This document shows positions 51,090-58,306 of a stretch of DNA of 64,000 nt, one piece after another. The stretch is from Bacteroidota bacterium. Its GTDB lineage: Bacteria; Bacteroidota; Bacteroidia; UKL13-3. Below the pieces are notes generated by a model, which was not told where the DNA came from, searched no databases, and saw nothing but the letters and a program-made list of their open reading frames with translations. The stretch covers positions 62,001-126,000 of the forward strand of contig JAIXSO010000047.1 of the NCBI GenBank assembly GCA_027484685.1, written 5' to 3'. The position numbers and the translations under genes are program-made. The first letter of the stretch is position 1. Each line of letters starts with the position of its first letter.

Positions 51090-51404
51090 ATGGACGATTT
51101 CGAGAAAAGAGATAACCAAGAAATATACTCAAAAAAGATTAGAGCTGGTAAAAGAACTTATTTTTTTGATGTAAAATCAACCAAAGCGAACGATTACTTT
51201 ATAACCATAACAGAAAGTAAAAAACGTTTTGAAGATGGAACATTTATAAAGCACAAAATATTTTTATACAAAGAGGATTTTAATAAGTTTACCGAAGCAC
51301 TAGTAAATACGGTTGATTACGTAAAGACAGAACTAATGCCAGAGTACAATTTTGATGAATTTACCAGAGAAGATTATCGCTCAGAAGGCGGGAGTTACGA
51401 ATAA
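51090..51404 (+). CDS. PUR-like nucleic-acid-binding protein (DUF3276)
   Basis: I use the ATG at 51090 (MDDFEKRDNQEIYSKKIRAG, 104 aa); an upstream TTG at 51024 would place the promoter-like sites inside the gene. The RAGKRTYFFDVKSTKANDYFITITESKKR segment is the hallmark of the Bacteroidota/Borrelia PUR-domain family, and the FNKFTEALVNTVDYVKTEL helix follows. PUR domains bind single-stranded DNA or RNA, and these small proteins dimerise to one PUR repeat pair. Monocistronic. Confidence 0.88.
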   Translation: MDDFEKRDNQEIYSKKIRAGKRTYFFDVKSTKANDYFITITESKKRFEDGTFIKHKIFLYKEDFNKFTEALVNTVDYVKTELMPEYNFDEFTREDYRSEGGSYE

Positions 51405-51421
51405 TTATATAAAAAATTTTA

Positions 51422-51453
51422 CTTGCTATAATAGCATTTAAAAGCTTAATTTG
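51422..51453 (+). promoter_or_regulatory. Promoter candidate for the lipoprotein gene
   Basis: CTTG (51422-51425) and TTAATTTG (51446-51453), 20 bases apart, fit the Bacteroidota promoter pattern with one mismatch in the -7 box. The ATG is 32 bases further on. Confidence 0.45.
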
Positions 51454-51484
51454 CATAAAACTAACTAAATAAATAAACATAAGA

Positions 51485-52474
51485 ATGAAACAATTATTCA
51501 AATCAATAGCGGCTATCGCTTTAGTAGCTACTTTCTTTGCGTCTTGCTCAAAAGACACAGCCTCAACAACAGGCACAACTGAAGTTGGTGCACCAACTTT
51601 ATCAGTAACTGCCCCAACTGCTGAATCTAATTTAAGATTCAATGATGTAATGACAATTAAATTTACTGCTTCTCCTGCTAGTGGCGCTAAATTAAAATCA
51701 GTATTAATTACCAGGACAAATACAATTTCAAGTGTTACTGTTAAAGTTTATGGCGATTCTACTGCATCAATTGCTGATTCGGCTACCATTAACAGAACAG
51801 TGAATGATAGCGTTTTAGCCGCAAACGGAAACGTAGGTGATAAATTCATTTACACCATTGTTGTTACAGACGATAAAGGTAAATCAGCAACTAGTACTGC
51901 TACTTTAAATATTAAAGATTTATACTCTACTGGTCAGTTTGTAATTGGTGCACAATCAAGTACTACAAACGAACTTAAATTCATTTCATTTAACGAAAAT
52001 TTACCAAATGGATACGAATTGTATAAAGCAGGTATTGCTGAACCAGGACAAGGTCAACAACCTTCAACTGCTGATTCAGCTACAAGAGCACGTTTTAATT
52101 CAAGTAAAATTGATTTAGGTTTTTACTACGGTACTTCTAATTTAAATACCTTGTTTTCGCCTTCATTAACAGGAACTGATGTTGCTCCATGGTCAACTGA
52201 ATTAGGATTCTGGTCAAAAAGAAACAGAACGTATATTTTTAGAACAACATTACAAGCCTCATTATTCTCAGGTACAAATTTCAATATTGAGCAAGAAATT
52301 GACAAGATTGACTTCTCTTTAGCACCAAATCAAACTGAATTAGCTAAAACATTATTAGCAGGTAATGTGGTAGCATTTAAAACTGAAAATGGTTTAAAAG
52401 GATTAATGTTAATTGTAAATCAAGCAGCTGATGCAAAAAGTTTCATCACTCTTGAAGCTAAATACAAAAAATAA
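51485..52474 (+). CDS. Surface lipoprotein of unknown function
   Basis: The 329-aa protein has a lipoprotein signal peptide: basic MKQLFKS, a hydrophobic core, then FFASCSKD with Cys21 as the lipid-attachment site. Residues 35-150 look like an Ig-like beta domain (LSVTAPTAESNLRFNDVMTIKF; a DKGKSATSTATLNIKD end). The C-terminal half is rich in small residues without a recognised family. It is probably an outer-membrane or periplasmic lipoprotein; the Asp/Ser after Cys does not settle which. A strong terminator follows. Confidence 0.82.
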   Translation: MKQLFKSIAAIALVATFFASCSKDTASTTGTTEVGAPTLSVTAPTAESNLRFNDVMTIKFTASPASGAKLKSVLITRTNTISSVTVKVYGDSTASIADSATINRTVNDSVLAANGNVGDKFIYTIVVTDDKGKSATSTATLNIKDLYSTGQFVIGAQSSTTNELKFISFNENLPNGYELYKAGIAEPGQGQQPSTADSATRARFNSSKIDLGFYYGTSNLNTLFSPSLTGTDVAPWSTELGFWSKRNRTYIFRTTLQASLFSGTNFNIEQEIDKIDFSLAPNQTELAKTLLAGNVVAFKTENGLKGLMLIVNQAADAKSFITLEAKYKK

Positions 52475-52491
52475 TTTTTAAAAAAATAAAG

Positions 52492-52524
52492 AAAACCGCT
52501 TCAAATTTGAAGCGGTTTTTTTTT
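52492..52524 (+). terminator. Rho-independent terminator after the lipoprotein gene
   Basis: AAAACCGCTTCAAA and TTTGAAGCGGTTTT form a perfect palindrome followed by five more T. It is strong in both orientations. Confidence 0.92.
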
Positions 52525-52552
52525 GATTTAGCCAAATAGAATTTTAAATTTA
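52522..52552 (+). promoter_or_regulatory. Promoter candidate for pfkA
   Basis: TTTG (52522-52525), in the terminator's T-run, is followed after 19 bases by TAAATTTA (52545-52552), a near match to TAnnTTTG. The pfkA ATG lies 50 bases downstream. Confidence 0.38.
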
Positions 52553-52601
52553 CAAACTGTAATTTTTACTAAAATAAATCAATAAAGTAACAAACAAGTT
52601 A

Positions 52602-53579
52602 ATGAAAAAAATAGCGGTATTTACCTCAGGTGGCGATTCGCCAGGAATGAATGCTTGTATAAGAGCAGTTGTTAGAACAGCCATTTATAAAAATATAGAA
52701 GTAGTTGGCATTATGCAAGGTTATAAAGGTATGATTGAAGGAGGTGAAAACTTTGTACCAATGACATCGCGTTCCGTTGGTAATATTATTCAAAGAGGTG
52801 GAACTATTTTAAAAACATCAAGAAGCAAAGAATTTATGACTCCAGAAGGTCGCAAAAAAGCTTATGATAACTTGGTTGCAAATGGAATTGAAGGAATAGT
52901 TTGTATTGGTGGAAATGGCACATTTACAGGTGCTGAAATATTTTATAATGAATATAAAATCCCATCAATGGGTTGCCCAGGAACCATTGATAATGATTTA
53001 TTTGGAACCGATTTAACTATAGGTTTTGATACTGCAATTAATACTGCTGTTGACGCAATAGATAAAATTCGAGATACTGCTGATTCGCATGGTAGGGTAT
53101 TTTTTGTGGAAGTAATGGGGCGTGAAGCCGGATTTATTGCCTTAGCATCAAGCATTGCCGGAGGTGCTGAAATTGCTTTACTACCAGAAGTGAATGAAGA
53201 CTACACTAAACTGGTAGATTTTTTTAAAGGCAGGAACAACAGTAAAAAGTCGTTTACCATAGCGATTGTAGCCGAAGGAAATACCGAAGGTGGTTCAACT
53301 GCAATTGTAGAAAACATAAAAAAACAAATACCTGATTTTGATCCAAGGATAGTAATTTTAGGTCATATTCAACGCGGAGGATCACCAACTGCGTATGATA
53401 GGGTATTGGCATCAAGACTTGGAAATGGTGCGGTTGAGGCTTTACTTGAAGGCAGAAAAAATGAAATGGTTGGTTTAATAAATAACCAAGTTGCTTATAC
53501 CAGCTTCCATGAAGCCATTTTTAGTAAAAAAGACCTTAATCCTGGCTTGTTAAAACTAATTGATGTATTTAATTGCTAA
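52602..53579 (+). CDS. pfkA: 6-phosphofructokinase
   Basis: The 325-aa protein has the ATP-PFK landmarks FTSGGDSPGMNACIRAVVR, PGTIDND with the catalytic Asp, GFDTAINTAVDAIDKIRD, VEVMGREAGFIAL and GHIQRGGSPTAYDR. It phosphorylates fructose-6-phosphate in glycolysis. The metal/ATP motif that is usually GGDG (Asp103 in E. coli) reads GGNG here (Asn105), while the following Gly indicates the ATP rather than the pyrophosphate type. It converges with a minus-strand gene, with only four bases between the stops. Confidence 0.95.
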   Translation: MKKIAVFTSGGDSPGMNACIRAVVRTAIYKNIEVVGIMQGYKGMIEGGENFVPMTSRSVGNIIQRGGTILKTSRSKEFMTPEGRKKAYDNLVANGIEGIVCIGGNGTFTGAEIFYNEYKIPSMGCPGTIDNDLFGTDLTIGFDTAINTAVDAIDKIRDTADSHGRVFFVEVMGREAGFIALASSIAGGAEIALLPEVNEDYTKLVDFFKGRNNSKKSFTIAIVAEGNTEGGSTAIVENIKKQIPDFDPRIVILGHIQRGGSPTAYDRVLASRLGNGAVEALLEGRKNEMVGLINNQVAYTSFHEAIFSKKDLNPGLLKLIDVFNC

Positions 53580-53583
53580 TTGA

Positions 53584-54543
53584 TTATTCTTGAATACTGG
53601 CTCGTTTTAACCTATCGTTTATAGCATATCCCAAGCCAGTATTCGGGAATTTTTCTGCATATATTTCATCAATATCTAATTCATCAATATTGCGCATAAC
53701 CGCAAATAATTTACTTGCAGCTTCGTTTAAATCTTTGCTTTTTGATAATACAAATTGATTTGCTTCGGGAATATCATTTACCGATTGATAAAAAGTAATT
53801 ACTCCTACCCTATTCATATCTTTGCCTTCGGTGGCTTTAAATATATCATCTACTAAAAATAATGGATGATTAGGAGCATAATGCTTGGTTAGCATACCTG
53901 GCGCTACTATTTTATTAGAGGTAATATTAGTTATTAATCGATGTCCTAATACCTCCTCAATTTCTTCTATTGCCAAACCTCCAAAACGTAATATTTTAGG
54001 TTCGTTTTCTAAAAATGAAATGATAGTTGATTCTACTCCAACTTGGCAAACACCGCCATCTAAAATATAATCAATTTTATCTCCGAGTTGATTTTCAACA
54101 TGCTGAGCAGATGTTGGACTAATAAACCCACTTGGGTTTGCACTTGGTGCTGCCAATGGAAAGGATAATTGTTCTAATAAACTGAGTGTAACAGGGTGAT
54201 TAGGAACCCTTATGGCAACCGCCCCAGTTCCTGCAGTAACTATATCTGGAACTTTATTATTGGCAGGAATAATAAAAGTTAAAGGACCTGGCCAAAATTT
54301 ATTAGCTAATAATTTTACTTGTTTTGGTATTTGTAAACCCCACTGTTCAAATCGTTCAATGCTATTGCTATGAATAATTAATGGGTTAAACTGAGGCCTA
54401 TTTTTGGTTTTGTAAATGCTTAAAACTGCACTTTCGTTAAAAGCATTAGCAGCCAATCCATAAACCGTTTCGGTTGGAATGGCTACTAATTTATTGCTAT
54501 TTAAAAGCTCAATTGCAAGTTGTATATTATTTCCTATTGACAA
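53584..54543 (-). CDS. Threonylcarbamoyl-AMP synthase (Sua5/YrdC)
   Basis: The 319-aa protein has a YrdC domain (VAIPTETVYGLAANAF near residue 20, KNRPQFNPLIIH, PGPLTFIIPA, APSANPSGFISPT) and, after a linker, a C-terminal Sua5 domain starting about residue 200 (APGMLTKHYAPNHPLFL). It makes threonylcarbamoyl-adenylate for the t6A37 modification of ANN-decoding tRNAs. The length is that of the long, Sua5-type form. It reads away from the kinase gene in the same direction, three bases apart, so the two are likely one operon. Confidence 0.93.
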   Translation of the reverse strand: MSIGNNIQLAIELLNSNKLVAIPTETVYGLAANAFNESAVLSIYKTKNRPQFNPLIIHSNSIERFEQWGLQIPKQVKLLANKFWPGPLTFIIPANNKVPDIVTAGTGAVAIRVPNHPVTLSLLEQLSFPLAAPSANPSGFISPTSAQHVENQLGDKIDYILDGGVCQVGVESTIISFLENEPKILRFGGLAIEEIEEVLGHRLITNITSNKIVAPGMLTKHYAPNHPLFLVDDIFKATEGKDMNRVGVITFYQSVNDIPEANQFVLSKSKDLNEAASKLFAVMRNIDELDIDEIYAEKFPNTGLGYAINDRLKRASIQE

Positions 54544-54546
54544 ATT

Positions 54547-55158
54547 TTAAAACAATCCGTTTAGTTCTGCTTGAATTTTATCAATTACTTTTCCTAAATC
54601 TTCTGGGCGTTCAGCATAGTTCAAATCATCTACTTCAATAATTAAGTGACGGTGTTTATATGAACTAATCCATGCTTCATAACGCTCATTTAGGCGTTTT
54701 AAATAATCTAAACGGATGCTATCTTCATAATCTCTACCACGTTTTTGAATATTGTTTACCAATGTTGGAATAGAAGCACGCAAATAAATCATTAAATCAG
54801 GAGCTTTAATGGTTTGGTTAAGTGAATCAAACATTTTTTGGTACGTTTCAAAATCGCGGGTGCTCATTAAGCCCATTGAATGAAGATTAGGCGCAAAAAT
54901 ATTCGCATCTTCATAAATGGTTCTATCTTGAATTATACTTTTTTTATTTTTTTGTAATTGTAAAATGGTGCTATAACGACTATTTAAAAAATAAATTTGA
55001 AGGTTAAAACTCCAACGTTGCATGTCTTCATAAAAATCGGAAATGTATGGATTATCCTCAACATCCTCATAATGAGGTTCAAAATTGTAGTGTTTACTTA
55101 AAAGTGTTGTAAGCGTAGTTTTTCCCGACCCAATATTTCCTGCTATTGCTAAATGCAT
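54547..55158 (-). CDS. Deoxynucleoside kinase
   Basis: The 203-aa protein has P-loop IAGNIGSGKTTL at residues 4-15, the dNK-family EDVEDNPYISDFYEDMQRW substrate region, DRTIYED (the DRS/DR-x-E motif) and RGRDYEDSI in the lid. It belongs to the deoxyadenosine/deoxyguanosine kinase group and salvages deoxynucleosides. It lies immediately upstream of the Sua5 gene on the minus strand. Confidence 0.9.
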   Translation of the reverse strand: MHLAIAGNIGSGKTTLTTLLSKHYNFEPHYEDVEDNPYISDFYEDMQRWSFNLQIYFLNSRYSTILQLQKNKKSIIQDRTIYEDANIFAPNLHSMGLMSTRDFETYQKMFDSLNQTIKAPDLMIYLRASIPTLVNNIQKRGRDYEDSIRLDYLKRLNERYEAWISSYKHRHLIIEVDDLNYAERPEDLGKVIDKIQAELNGLF

Positions 55159-55201
55159 ATTATTGTATTTTTATTAAAGTACGATTTTAGGGCTTTAACC
55201 A

Positions 55202-55229
55202 CAAACGATTTAAACACTGTTTCAACAAA
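55202..55229 (-). promoter_or_regulatory. Promoter candidate for the deoxynucleoside kinase operon
   Basis: On the minus strand TTTG (55229-55226) and ATCGTTTG (55209-55202) are 16 bases apart, roughly the Bacteroidota promoter layout but with a short spacer. It lies 44 bases upstream of the kinase ATG. Confidence 0.3.
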
Positions 55230-55309
55230 TGCAATAATTATTGGTATAGTTATTGAAATCATGTATTAGTTACACCATATTTTATATTACCTTGCGCAAT
55301 CATTTTAAA

Positions 55310-56743
55310 ATGAAGAAACTTCATCAATTAATAATAGGCAGCTTTTTCAGAACATTTTTACCAACTATTGTGGTGGTTATGTTCATTTTGCTCATGCAAT
55401 TTATTTGGCTTTATGTAGACGAGCTAGTAGGAAAAGGGCTTGAATGGCAAGTAATAGCAGAATTACTTTTTTATTGGTCAGCATCTTTAATACCACAAGC
55501 CATGCCTTTGGCTGTATTGTTAGCTTCTATTATGACATTTGGTAACCTAGGCGAAACATACGAACTAGTAGCTGCTAAAGCTGCCGGTATTTCTATTTGG
55601 AAAATGTTTAAACCAATGTATGTGGTAATGTTAGGTATTTCTATTTTCGGTATTTTTGTTTCTAATATTCTAATTCCTGTAGCTAACCTAAAAAGCAGGG
55701 CTTTGCTTTACGATGTAAGAGAGAAAAAACCAGCATTAGCTATAACCGAAGGCGTATTTTATAGTGGTATTCAAGGTATAACATTACGAGTAGGAAAAAA
55801 GGATAAAAAAACGCAGGAAATGCAAGACATTATTATTTACGATAAGCGTTCTAACACTTCCCATTCTACGGTAATTTCTGCTAAAAAAGGAACTATGACT
55901 TTAAGTAACGATGGTAGATTTTTATTCTTTACTTTGTTTGATGGAGCAAGGTACGAAGAAATGGAATCGCAAAGAAACTATTACAATACTTTTCCGCATT
56001 CTACCACATACTTTAGCGAAGAAAAAATTATGTTTGACTTATCGGTTTTAAACTTTAATAGAACTGATGAGGATTTATTTAAACATAATTATGAAATGCT
56101 CAATGTATTTCAATTACAATACTATAGCGATTCGATGAAGGTAGTTAAATATAAAAAGGCATTAGAATTAAAAGGCTTTGTAAAACCATATTATTTCTTT
56201 CTAAAGAAAGACAGCCTTCTTAAAAATACTGTAATCAGTTCAGTTAGCGATACCGTAAAAAATGTAGTTAGCTTATTTGACCCGCTTTATAAAGACAATA
56301 TTTTAAACAATGCCGAAAATAATACTAGAACTGTAAAAAATGTAATTTCGTATGCCATAACTGAAAGATTTGATATTAAAAAGAGTGGAGCCAGATACGA
56401 TATTGAATGGCACAAAAAATTTGTATTGGCCATTGCTTGCATTATTATGTTTTTTATTGGTGCTCCACTTGGCTCCATTATAAGAAAAGGTGGTTTTGGC
56501 TTACCTGTTGTAGTTTCAATTTTACTTTATTTAATTTACCATATTATATCACTTTCGGGCGAAAAGGCCGCTAAAACAATGGCTTGGTCGCCCATGTTTG
56601 GTATTTGGATTGGTGTATTGGTATTAACTCCTCTTGGATTTTTCTTAACCTATCAAGCTAGTAACGATAGTTCGTTATTTAATAAAAATGCTTGGATAAA
56701 TATTTTTAAAAAAATTATTCCAAAAAATAAAAATACAAAATGA
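55310..56743 (+). CDS. LptF/LptG-family permease
   Basis: I use the ATG at 55310 (MKKLHQLIIGSFFRTFLPTI); a TTG at 55253 gives a polar non-family extension. The 477-aa protein has three membrane helices near the N-terminus (about 14-35, 55-80, 100-120), a long periplasmic beta domain and three C-terminal helices, as in YjgP/YjgQ proteins. FGNLGETYELVAAKAAGIS is the conserved coupling region. It should work with LptB in LPS extraction. The stop overlaps the next gene's ATG. Confidence 0.9.
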   Translation: MKKLHQLIIGSFFRTFLPTIVVVMFILLMQFIWLYVDELVGKGLEWQVIAELLFYWSASLIPQAMPLAVLLASIMTFGNLGETYELVAAKAAGISIWKMFKPMYVVMLGISIFGIFVSNILIPVANLKSRALLYDVREKKPALAITEGVFYSGIQGITLRVGKKDKKTQEMQDIIIYDKRSNTSHSTVISAKKGTMTLSNDGRFLFFTLFDGARYEEMESQRNYYNTFPHSTTYFSEEKIMFDLSVLNFNRTDEDLFKHNYEMLNVFQLQYYSDSMKVVKYKKALELKGFVKPYYFFLKKDSLLKNTVISSVSDTVKNVVSLFDPLYKDNILNNAENNTRTVKNVISYAITERFDIKKSGARYDIEWHKKFVLAIACIIMFFIGAPLGSIIRKGGFGLPVVVSILLYLIYHIISLSGEKAAKTMAWSPMFGIWIGVLVLTPLGFFLTYQASNDSSLFNKNAWINIFKKIIPKNKNTK

Positions 56744-57936
56744 ATATTTTACAAATAACTCCTCGTTTTCCGTGGCCATTAAAAGATGGTGGAGCACTTT
56801 GCTACTTTAATTATGCAAAAGGCTATGGAGATGCTGGGTGTGATTTAACCATTGCCTCGTTAAACACTTCGAAGCATTTTATTGATTATGAGGATCTTCC
56901 AGAACATGTTAAAGCCTTAGGCGATATTCATTTAACTTATATTGATAACCATATAAAACCAATTGATGCATTTTTAAACTTGTTTTCTAACGACTCGTAT
57001 CATGTAAAACGTTTTATAAACAAAAATTTTGAAGAACAACTCATTCAAATTTGTAAAGAAAAAGAATTTGATGTAGTAGTTTTTGAAACCATATTTGTAG
57101 CACCTTATTTAGACATTATTAGAAAGTATAGCAAAGCAAAATGCGTATTGCGACAACATAATGTAGAATACCAAATTTGGGAAACTTTGGCTTGTAATGA
57201 AGGTAATCCAATAAAAAAATGGTATTTAAATTTACTTGCCAAAAGGTTACAAAGTTTTGAAAAAAAACAACTTAATAACTTTGATGGTATTGCTGCCATC
57301 ACTAAAAATGATGCTTTGGCATTTAAAGAAAGTGGCTGTACAAAACCTATTCATGTTTCACCATTTGGTATTAATTTGGAAAAACTAATAGTAGATAATA
57401 CTAATTTAGAAATGCCAAGTTTATTCCATATTGGTTCAATGGATTGGATGCCAAACCAAGAGGCTATGAAGTGGTTTATTCAGAACGTGTGGTATGATAT
57501 GAACTATGAGTTCCCAGAGCTTAAATTTTACCTTGCCGGCCGCAATATTCCAACATCGTTTTTTGATTATAATAACCAAAACCATATAGGTGTTTTAGGC
57601 GAAATTGACGATGCCATTAGGTTTATGAACGAAAAAGCCATTATGGTAGTTCCTTTATTTTCTGGAAGTGGTATTAGGGTTAAAATTTTAGAAGGGATGG
57701 GCTTAGGAAAATGTATTATTTCTACCTCGTTAGGAGCTCAAGGAATAGAAGCCGTTAATGGCGAACATATAATAATAGCCGAAACAGCCGAGGAGTTTAA
57801 AGCCCAAATTAGAAATTTAATTAATAACCCTAGCGAGATAATTAGGATTGGTAAAAACGCACTCAGGTTAGTAAAAGATAAGTACGACAATAAAAAAATT
57901 GTGGCAGATACATTATCGTTTTACCAAAGTCTTTAA
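56740..57936 (+). CDS. GT-B fold glycosyltransferase
   Basis: The 398-aa protein starts LQITPRFPWPLKDGGALCYF, the opening of a GT4-like group found next to LPS genes, has VLRQHNVEYQIWE, HIGSMDWMPNQEAMKWF at the donor-domain start and VVPLFSGSGIRVKILEGMGLGKCIISTS with the Glu of the nucleotide-sugar site. Coupled to the LptF/G-like gene by a four-base overlap, it may act on lipid A core or a related glycolipid. A bidirectional terminator follows. Confidence 0.88.
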   Translation: MNILQITPRFPWPLKDGGALCYFNYAKGYGDAGCDLTIASLNTSKHFIDYEDLPEHVKALGDIHLTYIDNHIKPIDAFLNLFSNDSYHVKRFINKNFEEQLIQICKEKEFDVVVFETIFVAPYLDIIRKYSKAKCVLRQHNVEYQIWETLACNEGNPIKKWYLNLLAKRLQSFEKKQLNNFDGIAAITKNDALAFKESGCTKPIHVSPFGINLEKLIVDNTNLEMPSLFHIGSMDWMPNQEAMKWFIQNVWYDMNYEFPELKFYLAGRNIPTSFFDYNNQNHIGVLGEIDDAIRFMNEKAIMVVPLFSGSGIRVKILEGMGLGKCIISTSLGAQGIEAVNGEHIIIAETAEEFKAQIRNLINNPSEIIRIGKNALRLVKDKYDNKKIVADTLSFYQSL

Positions 57937-57940
57937 ACAA

Positions 57941-57977
57941 AAAAAGAGGAGTATTTTAAACAAATCTCCTCTTTTTT
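57941..57977 (+). terminator. Bidirectional terminator between convergent genes
   Basis: AAAAAGAGGAG and CTCCTCTTTTTT pair around a 13-base loop, with A-runs and T-runs on either side. It can end both the glycosyltransferase (plus) and the rhodanese operon (minus). Confidence 0.9.
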
Positions 57978-57993
57978 ATTTTATCGTTTCTAA

Positions 57994-58293
57994 TTAAAAC
58001 TTTGATCTCCAATCGAGCATACCACCTAAAACATTTCTTACATTCGTAAATCCATTATCAAGTAAAAACATTTTAGCATTTCCGCTTCTTGCTCCGCTCC
58101 TACAATGAACAATTACTTCTTCATTTTTTAAGTTTTCTAACTCGCTCAATCTGCCAGGTAACTCACCTAATGGAATTAAGGTAGCTCCAATATTAAATTC
58201 TTCATATTCGTGTAATTCACGTACATCAAATAAGTTAAGTTTTTCACCAGCATCCATACGTTGCTTTAATTCGTCTGTAGTTATGTCGTTCAT
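57994..58293 (-). CDS. Single-domain rhodanese
   Basis: The 99-aa protein is one rhodanese domain with LFDVRELHEYEEFNI near the start and the active-site loop VHCRSGARSGNA (Cys near residue 72, loop CRSGAR). It should transfer sulfane sulfur in the cytoplasm. There is no signal peptide. It follows the T9SS cargo gene on the same strand after 13 bases. Confidence 0.93.
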   Translation of the reverse strand: MNDITTDELKQRMDAGEKLNLFDVRELHEYEEFNIGATLIPLGELPGRLSELENLKNEEVIVHCRSGARSGNAKMFLLDNGFTNVRNVLGGMLDWRSKF

Positions 58294-58306
58294 ATTTTAT
58301 TTGTAT

